Assembly: GCA_963828185.1 (NCBI GenBank)
Contig: CAWHDV010000017.1
Location: 310,001 to 374,000, forward strand
DNA length: 64,000 nt
From: Rhodoblastus sp963828185
GTDB taxonomy: Bacteria > Pseudomonadota > Alphaproteobacteria > Rhizobiales > Beijerinckiaceae
Direction: 5' to 3'
Of this stretch, positions 24,399 to 34,914 are shown piece after piece; the first letter of the stretch is position 1, and each line of letters starts with the position of its first letter. The notes under the pieces are model-generated. The model ran no database searches, had not been told where the DNA came from, and saw only the letters and a list, made by a program, of their open reading frames with translations. Position numbers and translations under genes: made by a program.

Positions 24399-27300
24399 TG
24401 GCCTGAAGCCGGCGCGGCGTATCTGGCCAGCAGGTCGCTTTCCCACAGCGGCCTGTCGAATAGATAGCCCTGCGCCAGGCGGCAGCCGCAGACTTTCAGG
24501 AATTCCGCCTGCGCCTCGGTCTCGACGCCTTCGGCCAGGGCTTCGATCTTCAGCGAATGGGCCAGCCTGACGATCGCGGCGGCGATTTCCATGCTGGTCG
24601 GATCGGCGGGAATATCGATGATGAAGCTGCGGTCTAGCTTCAGCTTGTCGATGGGGAAGCGCTTCAGGTAGAACAGCGACGAATGGCCGGCGCCGAAATC
24701 GTCGATGGAGATGTGCAGGCCGAGCGCCTTGAGCTCGCCGAGCTTGGCCTCGGCCTCGCCGCCCTGCTCCAGCAGCGCGCTTTCGGTGATCTCGATTTCG
24801 AGGCAGTGCGGCGGCAGGCCGGTCTGTTCGAGCACGGACTGGATGCGCCGGCAGATGTCGGGGCGCTCCAGTTGCAGCGGCGAAAGATTGACGGCGATGA
24901 CGCCGATTTCCGCGCCCGCGTCGCGCCAGGCCTGCATCCGCGCGCAGGCCTCGCGCAAAACCCAGTCGCCGAGCGGGACGATGAGACCCGTCTCTTCGGC
25001 CAAAGGAATGAAATCGGACGGCGGGATCAGTCCGGCGGGCGAACGCCAGCGCGTCAAGGCCTCGACGCCGACGATTTTCCGCTCGGCCAGCGAGATCAGG
25101 GGCTGGAATTGCAGCACGAATTCGCCGCGCTCCAGGCCCCGGCGCATGCCGGCTTCGAGTTCGAGGCGGGAATTGGCCGCCTTCGTCATGGCGTCGGAAT
25201 AGAAGCGGACCGCCGCGCCGCCGCTTTGCTTGGCGAGGTCGAGCGCCGAACCCGCGTGCTGGATCAGCGCCTCCGAATCGTCGCCATTGTCTGGAAACAG
25301 GCCGACGCCGATGCTCAGGCCGACGCAGGCTTCGCGGCCGCCCGGCAAGGGGAAATGGGGCGAGGTGACGTCGATCAGCGACTGCGCCACCGCCGCCGCG
25401 CTGTGCGGCCCTTCGATTTCCTCGATGAGCACGACGAATTCGTCGCCGCCGATGCGCGCCAGCGTGTCCGATGCGCGCAGCCGTCCGGTCCAGCGTTCGG
25501 TGGCCTCGACCAGCAATCGATCGCCCGCCGCATGGCCCAAGCTGTCGTTGATCGTCCTGAAACGGTCGAGATCGAGAAACAGCACGGCGCCCATGACGCC
25601 GCTGCGCCGCGACCGCTCGATGGCGTGTTCGATGCGCAGGCGCAGCAGCAGGCGGTTCGGCAACTGGGTCAGCGGATCGTGATGGGCCAAAAACTCCAGC
25701 CGCGTCTCGGACTGTTTCAGGCGGCCGATGTCGCTGAACAGGCCGACATAATTGGTGACGGCGCCGGAAGCGTCGTAAACCGCGCTGATCGTCGTCAGTT
25801 CCGGAAAGATTTCGCCGCTCTTGCGCCGGTTCCAGATCTCGCCGCGCCAGTATCCGACCTCGCGGATGGACTGCCACATCGCCTGGTAGAACTCGCGCCC
25901 ATGCCGGCCAGACTGCATCAGGCGCATGTTCTTGCCGCGCATTTCCTCTTCGGAATAGCCGGTGATCGCCTCGAAGGCGGGATTGACCATGAGGATGTTC
26001 TTGCCGGCGTCGGTGACCACGACGCCCTCGTGGGTGCTGGTGAAGACCGCCGCGCTGAGGCGCTGGTTCGCCTCCTGCCTCTTGCGCTCGGTGATGTCGA
26101 CGATCGAGCCGACCACCCGGACGAGTTCGCCTTCCTCGTCGAAGACCGAAAAGCCGCGCGAAATGACATCGACCCAATGGCCGTCCTTGTGGCGCGCCCG
26201 CGTCTCGAACTCGATCGTCGACCTGTGGCCCGCCCGGATTTCCTCGACCTGCCTTGAAAGCTGGATCAGCGCAAGGGGATCGGCGATGCGCCGCCAGGCG
26301 GCGCCGGACTCCATCGACTTCGTCTTCGGAATAGCCGAAGATCTCCTTCCAGCGCGGCGAGCGATAGGCGACGTCGGTCGCGATCCACCAATCCCACAGG
26401 CCTTCGTTGGACGCGCGCATGGCGAGGCGGAAGCGCTCCTCGCTCCGCCGCAAGGCGTCCTCGGCCGCCCTGCGGCGACGTAATGTCCTCGATGACCATC
26501 ATCAAATAGTCGTCTTCGCCCGCTTTCACCGCGTCCGAGCGCGGCGTAGGACGCTTGCGTCGATGACGCCGCCGTGCTTGCCGGATGTAACGCCGATCTC
26601 TGTAATATTGCTTGATCGCGCCGGATCGGAACTCTTCGAACTTTCTGGCGATCTACGCCCGCTGCTCCGGCCCGCTCAGGGCTGGACAGGTTCATCCCAG
26701 CAATTCCTCGGCCGAATAGCCCAGCATCTCGGCAAGCCGCCGATTGACGCGCAGGAATTTTCCGTCAAGCCCGACATGGGCCATGCCGACGGCCGCCTGC
26801 TCGAAAGCCATGCGAAAGCGCCGGTCGGCGCTGATGCGGACGAATTGCTGGTTGCGCCACAGGAAGGCGGCGATCAACCAGCACGCCGCCACGCCAAGGG
26901 CGGCTACGAGCCCAACGGACCGCGCGACTCCATCGAGGCTCGCCAGGGCGTCGGTTTCATTGATGCGCGCGACAAGCTCCCAGTCGGTTCCCGGCGCCTT
27001 GCGGCCGGCGGCGAATACTTTGACGCCATAAGGATCGACGCCGCGCATCGACGCGCTTTCGCCACGCAAGAAGACGGCCGCGGGGATCGACGAGCCATAG
27101 GGGACGCGCGCTCACTTTCGTCGCGTCGGGACTGCCGGGAAGGCCGATAAGCAAGACGAAGTCGCAGCCTTCGCGGCGGGCCAGCACGCCCGTGCCCTTG
27201 GCGTTCTGCAACGGCCACGACCGGACGAAGGGAAGGAGGAAATCGCGCGCGTTCAGCTCGGCGTAAATCGCGCGTCGGGCGCCTTCTCTGCGGGCGAGGC

Positions 27301-28021
27301 GATCGGCGCGACATAGCCGAAGCGCAAACCGTCGCGGATGCTGTCATGTAGTTCGACCAGCGTCGGCCGGCCGGTCTGCCAGGCTCTGTTTCGCCGCCGC
27401 CGCGACCGCCGGCTCCACGGGCGCATGTCCCGTCAATCAGCGAACGTCCCGACGCATTGACGAGATCGGCGCCGGCGAAGCCAAAGGCCACGGCCTCGCG
27501 CCGCAGGTTCTTCCGCGCCGCCTCGCGATCCGCGCCGCGCAAAGCGATGCGTTGTCGACCGCCTGCGTCGTGGCGTCGGCTGCAAGCAGGGAGACGTTGG
27601 CTTGCTGCGCGCCGAGCCAGCGGCCAAGGTCGCGGGTTTTCAGGTCGACCATGGCGCGGGCCTGGCTGATGGCGTTCCGCGCCAGCGATTCGGCGACCGA
27701 GCGATAGAAGACGAGCGCGCTCCCGGCGATCAGGATCGACGCGGCCGTCGCCAGCAGGACGAGCGGCAGGGCGGAGCCGCGCGTCCGCTCCTCCGTTTCG
27801 GGAGCCGCGCCGCGCTCGGCTGCGCGCCGCAAGGCGACAAACAGGAGCGCCGAGGTGACGGCGACAAAGGCCAATCCCTTGTAGCTCGACAGCAGCACGA
27901 AAGTGGCGGGCCCGAACAGTCGCGAAAGAAGCCGGTCCGACGTGAGGATCCAGATGGCGCCGCCGATCGCATAAAGGGCGCTGCTCGTCAGGGCGAAATT
28001 CCATTGCCGTGCGGATTTCAT
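24380..28021 (-). pseudogene. Membrane PAS-GGDEF-EAL cyclic-di-GMP sensor, many frameshifts
   Basis: The start MKSARQWNFALTSSALYAIG lies at 28021 with two membrane helices. Then comes a periplasmic sensor part in changing frames (VAFGFAGADLVNASGRSLID; REGCDFVLLIGLPGSPDATK), another helix (VGLVAALGVAACWLIAAFLW) and PAS domains (FEQAAVGMAHVGLDGKFLRV; SNEGLWDWWIATDVAYRSP; FTSTHEGVVVTDAGKNILMV). An intact cyclase follows with RIGGDEFVVLIEE, and an intact phosphodiesterase with GVEALTRW, DDFGAGHSSL and EGVET. From about 26350 to 27560 the frame changes many times. The catalytic half alone is open. It is either a decayed sensor or locally poor sequence. Confidence 0.75.
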
Positions 28022-28329
28022 GAACCGATTCCGGTCGCGCGTCGGCGCGAGAGCCAATCTGGAGCCGAACGAAGGAAATTGACCATTTATCAAACGCCTC
28101 CACGGCGAATCGGACACTGCAAGTGAAAAAATCAGCTTGCGAAATCAAAATCATAGCAACAGGCTTGCGCGTGGCTGTCCTGTTCGGCTCCAGGCCCCGC
28201 GCGCCCACGGCTTTGCTTGGACATTGTTGGACATTGCCTTCAGGACGGCTACAAATCAGGCTGGCTTCCAAGAGATCGGATATCGGCGCCCTGCATGAGC
28301 GCCAAACGACAATTACCGGAGTGCTTCGC
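28022..28329. other. Intergenic region upstream of OYE gene
   Basis: About 300 bases between divergent genes. The only visible structure is a short direct repeat, ttggacatt, twice near 28217-28238. No promoter or RNA is recognised. Confidence 0.35.
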
Positions 28330-29442
28330 ATGTCCCAGGCCAGACTTTTCTCGTCCTTCGAGGTCGGAAACCTGACCCTCGACAACCGCATCGTCATTGC
28401 GCCAATGTGCCAGTATTCGGCGGCGGACGGCTGCATGACCGACTGGCACCTGATCCATCTCGGCAATCTCGCGCTGTCCGGCGCGGGCCTTTTGACCATC
28501 GAGGCCACGGCGGTGCTGCCGGAAGGCCGGATCACCCATGCCGACGCTGGCCTTTACTCGGACGCCTGCGAGGCGGCCATGGCCAAGGTCCTCGAAAGCG
28601 TCCGGCGCTGGTCGCCGATGCCGGTCGCCATCCAGCTCGGCCACGCCGGGCGCAAGGCTTCGACGGAGGTTCCGTGGAAGGGCGGCGCGCAGATCGCGCC
28701 GGGCGCGGCCAACGGCTGGCAAACGGTCGCGCCGTCGGCCGTTCCCATGTCGCCGCACGAAAACATCCCCGTGGCGCTCGACCGCGAGGAACTCGCGCGC
28801 ATCCGCGACGCCTTTGTCGCGGCGGCGCGCAGGGCCGCGCGCCTCGACCTCGACGCCGTGCAACTGCATGGAGCGCACGGCTACCTGCTGCACCAGTTCC
28901 TCTCGCCACTCTCCAACCGGCGTGACGACGACTACGGCGGCTCGCTGGAAAACCGCATGCGCTTCCCGCTCGAAGTGTTCGATGCGGTGCGCGCGGCCTT
29001 TCCCGCGGAGCGTCCGGTGACGATGCGCGTCTCTGGGACCGACTGGCTCGACGGCGGCTGGACGATCGAGGAAACGACGATTTTCGCCCGCGCGCTCGAG
29101 AGCCGCGGCTGTGGCGCAATCCATGTTTCGAGCGGCGGCATCGCGGCGGCGCCAATTCCCGTCGGTCCCTCCTATCAGGTTCCCCTTGCGCGCGCCGTGA
29201 AGCAGGCGGTGAAAATGCCGGTCGTCGCCGTCGGGCTGATCACCGAATTCGACCAGGCCGAGGCCATTCTGGAGGCCGGCGACGCCGACCTGATCGCCCT
29301 CGCCCGCGCCATGCTCTACGATCCGCGCTGGCCCTGGCATGCGGCGGCGCATTTTGGCGCCCATGCGCGCGCGCCGAGCCAATATCTGCGCTCCCAGCCG
29401 AGCCATCTCAAAAAGCTGTTCGAAATGCCCGGCAGCGCCTGA
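28330..29442 (+). CDS. NADH:flavin oxidoreductase, Old Yellow Enzyme family (YqjM-like)
   Basis: 370 aa from the ATG at 28330; the longer upstream frame has no family sequence. FMN-binding TIM barrel: LDNRIVIAPMCQYSAADGCM with the Cys/Tyr segment typical of YqjM-type enzymes, WHLIHLGNLALSGAGL, AIQLGHAGRKAS, VQLHGAHGYLLHQFLSPLSN with paired His, RDDDYGGSLENRMRF, and DLIALARAMLYDPRWPWHAA. It reduces activated alkenes such as enones and nitro-olefins with NAD(P)H. The stop overlaps the next start (TGATG). Confidence 0.94.
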   Translation: MSQARLFSSFEVGNLTLDNRIVIAPMCQYSAADGCMTDWHLIHLGNLALSGAGLLTIEATAVLPEGRITHADAGLYSDACEAAMAKVLESVRRWSPMPVAIQLGHAGRKASTEVPWKGGAQIAPGAANGWQTVAPSAVPMSPHENIPVALDREELARIRDAFVAAARRAARLDLDAVQLHGAHGYLLHQFLSPLSNRRDDDYGGSLENRMRFPLEVFDAVRAAFPAERPVTMRVSGTDWLDGGWTIEETTIFARALESRGCGAIHVSSGGIAAAPIPVGPSYQVPLARAVKQAVKMPVVAVGLITEFDQAEAILEAGDADLIALARAMLYDPRWPWHAAAHFGAHARAPSQYLRSQPSHLKKLFEMPGSA

Positions 29443-30125
29443 TGACCACGCGGCGCGCGGGCGCGAAAAAATTCTTTCTGGCGGCAATGCTCACCATTCT
29501 GGCCTCGACCGGACAGGCCCGGCCCGACGCGCCGAGCGATCGGCTAAAACCGTTCGCCGTCAACATTATCCGGTCGAAGCCGCAGTCATGGCCGGGCTAT
29601 GGCGTCTATCTCGGCGAAGGGCTGGTGCTGACCGCCGCGCATGTCCCCGGACATGCGCGCGACGGCGACCCGAGCGTGGTGATCGCGGGCAAGACCCTCA
29701 AGGCGACATTCGCCAAGGAAGGCGAATTCGCCAGCCTCGACCTGACGCTTCTGCGCATCGATCCGCGCGCCCTGCCCGCAAGCCTCGGCCTGCGGCTGAT
29801 GCCGGTCTGCGCGGCTCGGCCGTTCGCCGGCCAGGCGGTCCTCTCGGTGACGCCCGGCGCCACTGTGGTTTCGCACATCATGTCGCCAAAACTGCTGCCG
29901 ACGGACGTGCGCGAACGCTTCGCCACGGTGATCAGCGACGTGGCGACGACGGGAAATTCCGGCTCGGGCGTGTTTGATCCTGTGAAGCTTTGCCTTATGG
30001 GGATCATGAGCCGGAAAATTCAGATATCGAGGACACTTCGCCCGGGAGAAAAACCCGTGCTTCAAGATCTCGCCAAATATTTCGTGCCGGCGCGGAAAAT
30101 CCGGGAATTCCTCAAGCCGGATTGA
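29442..30125 (+). CDS. Secreted trypsin-like serine protease
   Basis: 227 aa. Signal peptide KKFFLAAMLTILASTGQA. The chymotrypsin-fold triad is visible: His in GLVLTAAHVPGH, Asp in FASLDLTLLRID, Ser in TTGNSGSGVFD. No PDZ or C-terminal module. A periplasmic location is likely. It is coupled to the flavin oxidoreductase by overlapping stop/start, although the functional link is unclear. The last 14 bases overlap a convergent PsiE-like fragment. Confidence 0.85.
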   Translation: MTTRRAGAKKFFLAAMLTILASTGQARPDAPSDRLKPFAVNIIRSKPQSWPGYGVYLGEGLVLTAAHVPGHARDGDPSVVIAGKTLKATFAKEGEFASLDLTLLRIDPRALPASLGLRLMPVCAARPFAGQAVLSVTPGATVVSHIMSPKLLPTDVRERFATVISDVATTGNSGSGVFDPVKLCLMGIMSRKIQISRTLRPGEKPVLQDLAKYFVPARKIREFLKPD

Positions 30126-30465
30126 GCGCCGATTCCTCGTGGGTGATCGTCAAGGCGTAGCGCACGATCAGATACATGAGGCCGAGCAGCACGGCTGAGG
30201 CGACCCAGAGCAAGAGCAAGAGCAGAAATTCCCCCGGGCTCGGCAGCGTCGATTGCATGGGCGTTGTGATGAGCTTGCGCAAGATCACGACAATGGGGAC
30301 CTCGACGAATGTGTCGACGGTGAGCGGATGCCCGCGCATGTAGCGGATTTCGGCGGTGATCAGCTCCGAGACGGCGCACGCTATCGGGCGATTGCGGGAA
30401 GAGGCAATCACGCGGACGGAATGTGCGTGATCGCGGCAACGACATGACGCCGCGCCCAAGGTCAA
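30112..30465 (-). CDS. PsiE-like membrane protein fragment
   Basis: 117 codons. Residues ~32-117 (SELITAEIRYMRGHPLTVDT, VEVPIVVILRKLITT, a helix LLLLLLWVASAVLLGLMYLI) resemble the C-terminal two thirds of phosphate-starvation PsiE proteins. The first ~30 residues are not hydrophobic and do not supply the expected N-terminal helices. The upstream space is occupied by the DUF6165 gene, so this is probably a truncated remnant or the start is wrong. Confidence 0.45.
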   Translation of the reverse strand: MTLGAASCRCRDHAHSVRVIASSRNRPIACAVSELITAEIRYMRGHPLTVDTFVEVPIVVILRKLITTPMQSTLPSPGEFLLLLLLWVASAVLLGLMYLIVRYALTITHEESALNPA

Positions 30466-30848
30466 TACGCCTGGTAGCTTTTTTCCTCGACGATCTCGCT
30501 ATTGGTCAGGGAATTTATCAGGCGCTTGACGTCGGCGCGCCGATCGTTCGTCCGGTAGACGGACCGCGCCAGCGCGATGAATGCGGGACCGAAGTCGCGA
30601 GCGCGCTCCAGATCGCGAATGTCGTCCTCGATTCGCCAAAGCTCTTCGTTGATGCCCTTCAGCTCGGCGCGAAGCTCAGCCAAGCGGGCATTGCCGGCGA
30701 CGTCGGAAGGCAGGGCCGCCAGCAGCGCCTCAAGTTCGCGCGCAATATTCGCGCGCTTGGCCTGGTCCTGGATGTTGGCCAGCTTGATTTCGAGGATCGT
30801 GATCTTGTCGATCAATTCTCCGGCCGATATTTCTGCAAGAATTTTCAC
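30462..30848 (-). CDS. DUF6165 family protein
   Basis: 128 aa. Matches the conserved layout of DUF6165: ISAGELIDKITILEIKLANI near the N-terminus, a central coiled coil, ELKGINEELWRIEDDIRDLE, FIALARSVYRTNDRRADVKR, and EIVEEKSYQAY at the C-terminus. The family is soluble, helical and of unknown function, often near surface polysaccharide genes. Here it stands between a PsiE-like fragment and tRNA-Glu. Confidence 0.9.
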   Translation of the reverse strand: MKILAEISAGELIDKITILEIKLANIQDQAKRANIARELEALLAALPSDVAGNARLAELRAELKGINEELWRIEDDIRDLERARDFGPAFIALARSVYRTNDRRADVKRLINSLTNSEIVEEKSYQAY

Positions 30849-30959
30849 GGACGCCTCCGTCTTTTATGGGTCATGCGTGAGAATCGCCGCAAACGCCCGC
30901 GCGCATGTTTTTTTCGCACGATTCACGGACGAGACGAAGACCAGACTGCAAGCTTTTCT

Positions 30960-31035
30960 TGGTGCGCCCAAGGGGAATCGAACCCCTGTTTTCGCCGTGA
31001 AAGGGCGACGTCCTAGACCGCTAGACGATGGGCGC
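30960..31035 (-). tRNA. tRNA-Glu (UUC)
   Basis: On the minus strand: acceptor GCGCCCA pairs with TGGGCGC, D-arm around TCTAGCGGTCTAGGA, anticodon stem CGCCC.. with loop CTTTCAC carrying UUC, T-arm GGGGTTCGATTCCCC, discriminator A and encoded CCA. 76 bases including CCA. Confidence 0.96.
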
Positions 31036-31142
31036 GGAGTGCGGCGCGGTCCGATTGTCGGTGACCGCTCGCGAAGTGGGGCGACGTATAAACACGGAAA
31101 ATCGCGCTGGCAAGCCTTTCGGGCCGCCTGCGCCGCTTTTTG

Positions 31143-32945
31143 TCAAAAACGGGCGCTCGGGCCGCAAAAGGCCAGATCGACCAGTCGCGCCCGCACCTTC
31201 GCCCGGCCGCCCCAATAGTCCAGCGAAAGCGTGCAGGCGAGGTGCGCCCGCTCGTTGCGCGCCTTGGCCAGGGCCGCGCCCAACGGCCCCTGCCCCGCGC
31301 GAAAAGCCGCCAGCTCGAGCTTGGCGCCATCGCCCGCCTGCACCCTGATCCGCAGATGATCGTCGCCAAAGGGAATCACTTCGATGATCTTGTGCTCGGG
31401 CAGGACGAAAACCGGCTCGGGATTGCCGGAGCCGAACGGTCCCGCCTTTTCGATCTCCTCGACCAGCGCCGGCGTGCAGGCGGAAGCGGTCAACAAGCCA
31501 TCGACGGATAAGCCCGCGCCCTTGCGCGCTTGCGCCACCTGCTCGCTCATCGCCTGTTCGAGATAGGCGCGAAACTCATCAAGCTTTCCGCGCAAGATTG
31601 TGACTCCCGCCGCCATGGCGTGGCCGCCGCCCTTGACCAGCAGGCCGCGCTCGACGCCTGCGCGGACGATCCGGCCGAGATCGACGCCGGGAATTGAGCG
31701 GGCCGATCCCGTCCCGGTTTCGCCGGACAAGGCGATGGCGAAGGCGGGGCGGCCGAAAAGCTCCTTGAGCCGCGAGGCGACCAGGCCGACGATGCCCGGC
31801 TGCCAGTCCTCTCCGCAGGCCACGACGCAGGCGCCCTCCTCGGCCGCGCCAAGGCTCTTGTAGGCTTCGCCGAGCGCCTCCTCGACCATGATCTTTTCCA
31901 GCGCCTGCCGCTCGCCGTTGAGCCGGTCCAACTCCTCGGCGACAACAGCCGCCTCGATGTCGTCGCGCATCAGCAGCAGTCGCGCGCCCAGCGCCGCGTC
32001 GCCGATCCGCCCGCCGGCGTTTATGCGCGGGCCGAGAAGAAAACCCAGATGATGCGCGCGCGGCGGCCCGTTGAGACCGGCGACGTCGGCCAAGGCGCGC
32101 AGGCCGACGCGGCCGCGCGCCTTCATCAGCGCGAGGCCCTTGACGACCAAGGCGCGGTTAAGTCCGGTCAGCGGCGCCACGTCCGCAACGGTGGCCAGCG
32201 CCACGAGATCGAGGCCAAGCAGCATGTCCGGCGCCAGCCGCTCCCGCCAGTAGCCGCGCTCGCGCAGGAACCGGTTGAGGGCGACAAGGGCGACGAAGAC
32301 CACGCCCGCCGCGCAAAGCGCGCCTTGGCCGGACACGTCATCCTGGCGATTGGGGTTGACGACGATCGCCTCGGGCAGGATTTCCGGCGCCTGATGGTGA
32401 TCGAGCACAATGACGTCGAGTCCAAGCCTTTTCGCCTCGACGAAGGGCTCGAAACTGGTCGTGCCGCAATCGACCGTCACGAGCAGCGTCGCGCCTTTCG
32501 CGGCGAGCGCCCGGATCGCCTCGCTGTTGGGGCCATAGCCCTCGGTGATGCGGTCGGGAATATGGATCAGCCGCTCGACGCCGCAGAAATCCAGAAACTC
32601 CGCCAAAAGCGCCGAGGAACAAGCGCCGTCGACATCGTAATCGCCGAAAATGGCGATGGTCTCGCGATTCTCCACCGCGCGGCCGAGTCGCTCCGTCGCC
32701 TCCTGCATGGCGGTGAGCGAAAAGGGCTCCGGCAAAAGCGCCCGCAGGGTTGGATCGAGATGGCGCTCAGCCGCTTCAGGCCCAACGCCGCGCCCCGCCA
32801 GCACGCGCGACAGAAGATCGGACAGGCCGGTCTGCTGGGCGATGGCCAGGGCCTGCGCGGCGCCAGCCTGGTCGAGCCGGTCGCGCCACGGACGGCCGAG
32901 CGCCGAAGCCTCCACGCCGAGCAAGCTGCGGGGCTCAAACCCCAT
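31143..32945 (-). CDS. recJ: Single-stranded-DNA-specific exonuclease RecJ
   Basis: 600 aa, normal for the family. DHH phosphoesterase motifs: IFGDYDVDGACSSALLAEFL (motif I), LLVTVDCGTTSFEPF, VIVLDHHQAPEILPEA (DHH), and GPRINAGGRIGDAALGARLL. The DHHA1 domain has GIVGLVASRLKELFGRPAFA and VKGGGHAMAAGVTI, and an OB-fold C-terminus follows. It degrades single-stranded DNA 5' to 3' in recombination and repair. The start codon overlaps the end of the GST gene by 11 bases. Confidence 0.96.
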   Translation of the reverse strand: MGFEPRSLLGVEASALGRPWRDRLDQAGAAQALAIAQQTGLSDLLSRVLAGRGVGPEAAERHLDPTLRALLPEPFSLTAMQEATERLGRAVENRETIAIFGDYDVDGACSSALLAEFLDFCGVERLIHIPDRITEGYGPNSEAIRALAAKGATLLVTVDCGTTSFEPFVEAKRLGLDVIVLDHHQAPEILPEAIVVNPNRQDDVSGQGALCAAGVVFVALVALNRFLRERGYWRERLAPDMLLGLDLVALATVADVAPLTGLNRALVVKGLALMKARGRVGLRALADVAGLNGPPRAHHLGFLLGPRINAGGRIGDAALGARLLLMRDDIEAAVVAEELDRLNGERQALEKIMVEEALGEAYKSLGAAEEGACVVACGEDWQPGIVGLVASRLKELFGRPAFAIALSGETGTGSARSIPGVDLGRIVRAGVERGLLVKGGGHAMAAGVTILRGKLDEFRAYLEQAMSEQVAQARKGAGLSVDGLLTASACTPALVEEIEKAGPFGSGNPEPVFVLPEHKIIEVIPFGDDHLRIRVQAGDGAKLELAAFRAGQGPLGAALAKARNERAHLACTLSLDYWGGRAKVRARLVDLAFCGPSARF

Positions 32946-33531
32946 CGGTGTTGATTTTCTGGGCGCGCTGGAAGGCGGGGCGAGCCTGGCAGCGCTCGAG
33001 ATAGGCGGTGAACTCCGGACGCGGCGCCAGCATCTTGAAAATGTTGATGACGAAATTCAGGTCCGAGGCGACCGAGACGTCGGCGGCGGAGAATTGTTCC
33101 CCTAGAATATAGGATGTTGCGGACAGGACTTCGGACAGAACATTAAAGACCTTGTCGAACGAACCCCAGCCGGCGGTCTGTTCCGGCATCTGCACATTGG
33201 CGTATTTCTGGGTGATCGCCGCCTCGACCAGCGGGCTGAAGAACAGCCACTGGAGATAGCGGCCGCGCGAAGGATCGCCGACCGGCGGGGCCAGACCGGC
33301 GTCGGGAAACGCCTCCGCCAGGAAGGCGATGATCGCGCCGGATTCCGCGACGCAGGCGCCCTCATGCTCGAGCGCGGGCACCTTCTCCATCGGGTTTACG
33401 GCGTGGTATTCCGCGCAATGTTGCCCGCCGCCCTTGAGATCGACGAGGACCCGCTCGTAAGGCGCGCCAATCTCTTCCAGCATCCAGATCGCGCGCGCCG
33501 ACCGCGTTTGCGGCGCCCAGTAAAGTCGCAT
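32935..33531 (-). CDS. Glutathione S-transferase family protein
   Basis: 198 aa from the ATG at 33531 (MRLYWAPQTRSARAIWMLEE); this start has a GGAAGGA site at proper spacing and begins directly with the thioredoxin-like strand. MEKVPALEHEGACVAESGAI is the cis-Pro/glutathione gamma-Glu site. The helical C-terminal domain includes YILGEQFSAADVSVASDLNF, a normal N-capping box. Cytoplasmic; substrate unknown. It runs into recJ. Confidence 0.9.
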   Translation of the reverse strand: MRLYWAPQTRSARAIWMLEEIGAPYERVLVDLKGGGQHCAEYHAVNPMEKVPALEHEGACVAESGAIIAFLAEAFPDAGLAPPVGDPSRGRYLQWLFFSPLVEAAITQKYANVQMPEQTAGWGSFDKVFNVLSEVLSATSYILGEQFSAADVSVASDLNFVINIFKMLAPRPEFTAYLERCQARPAFQRAQKINTDGV

Positions 33532-33612
33532 TTCCATTCCTTCCGTGCCTGCCGCTCTTGAACAAACTAAGAACGTTTTCAATTCAGGTCAAGTCAACGG
33601 AGGACGAAAGGC

Positions 33613-34914
33613 TCACTCCCGCTCGATGCGGATGACCTGCGGCTGTTCTGCGATATGGCCATCAGCGACAATCGCCGCCAAGGCCTCGCGGATCGTCGCC
33701 TCGGTCGTGGCGTAAGTCATCAGCACGACCGGCACGACATCGGCGTCGGGCGCCCCGGCCTCGCGGCGCTGGACGATGCTTTCGAGCGAGATGCCGCGCT
33801 CGGCCATGCGCGAGGCGATGGCGGCGGCGGCGCCGATATGGTTGCGCGCGGCGAGGCGGATGTAATAGCCGCCTTCGTGGCGCTGCATCGGCGTCCGCTC
33901 GGCCGCCGCCAGATGATCGACCGGGAGGCCGAAAGGCGCCGAGCGGATGCCGCGCGCGATATCGGCGATGTCGGCGACGACGGCGGAGGCCGTGGCCATG
34001 CCGCCGGCGCCGGGGCCGACGAGGGTGAGTTCGTTGACCGCGTCGGCGTCAATCGTCACGGCGTTGGTGACGCCCATCACCTGGGCGATGGCCGAGGACA
34101 GCGGCGCCATGGTCGGATGCACGCGCTGTTCGACGCCATGCGGCGTGCGCTGCGCGACGCCCAGCAATTTTATCCGATAGCCGAGTTCCGCCGCCGCCTT
34201 GATGTCGGCGAGCGAAATATGCTCGATTCCTTCGATCGAAATGGCGCCGGCGTCGAGTTTGACGCCAAAGGCCAACGAGGCGAGGATGGCCAGCTTGTGC
34301 GCGGTGTCGAAGCCGCCGATGTCGAAAGTCGGATCGGCTTCGGCATAGCCGAGTTTTTGCGCCTCGCCGAGGCAATCGGCGAAGGAAAGGCCCTCCAGCT
34401 CCATGCGCGAAAGAATGTAGTTGCAGGTGCCGTTGAGAATGCCGGAGACGCGCGCCACGCTGTTGCCGGCCAGGCCTTCGCGCAGCGTCTTCACGATCGG
34501 AATGCCCCCTGCCACCGAAGCCTCGAAGGCCAAAGCGACATGGTGGGTCTCGGCGAGGCGGGCCAGCTCCAGCCCATGCCTGGCGAGCAGCGCCTTGTTG
34601 GCGGTCACCACCGACTTTTTCGCGCGCAGCGCGGTTTCGACGCTTTTTCGCGCGGCGCCCTCTTCGCCGCCGATCAGTTCGACGAAAAGGTCGATGTTTT
34701 CGGATGACGCCAGGGCGACGGGATCGTCGAACCATTTTACGCCCGCCAGGTCGAGGCCGCGCTGGCGGCCGAAATCGCGGGCGCTGACGCCGGTGACGAC
34801 AATGGCGCGGCCGGTGCGGGCGGCGAGATCGCGCGCCTGCGCGGTCAGAAGCCGGACGACGGCGCCCCCGACCGTTCCGAGACCGGCGATGCCGAGGCGC
34901 AGGGGTTCAACCAT
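33613..34914 (-). CDS. hom: Homoserine dehydrogenase
   Basis: 433 aa. NAD(P)-binding LRLGIAGLGTVGGAVVRLL; catalytic region FEASVAGGIPIVKTLREGLA, GILNGTCNYILSRMELEG, and YAEADPTFDIGGFDTAHKLA with the active Lys/Asp set. The C-terminal ACT domain (GGYYIRLAARNHIGAAAAIA) is for allosteric control, probably by threonine. It reduces aspartate semialdehyde to homoserine, the precursor used by metX elsewhere in this window and for threonine. Confidence 0.96.
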   Translation of the reverse strand: MVEPLRLGIAGLGTVGGAVVRLLTAQARDLAARTGRAIVVTGVSARDFGRQRGLDLAGVKWFDDPVALASSENIDLFVELIGGEEGAARKSVETALRAKKSVVTANKALLARHGLELARLAETHHVALAFEASVAGGIPIVKTLREGLAGNSVARVSGILNGTCNYILSRMELEGLSFADCLGEAQKLGYAEADPTFDIGGFDTAHKLAILASLAFGVKLDAGAISIEGIEHISLADIKAAAELGYRIKLLGVAQRTPHGVEQRVHPTMAPLSSAIAQVMGVTNAVTIDADAVNELTLVGPGAGGMATASAVVADIADIARGIRSAPFGLPVDHLAAAERTPMQRHEGGYYIRLAARNHIGAAAAIASRMAERGISLESIVQRREAGAPDADVVPVVLMTYATTEATIREALAAIVADGHIAEQPQVIRIERE

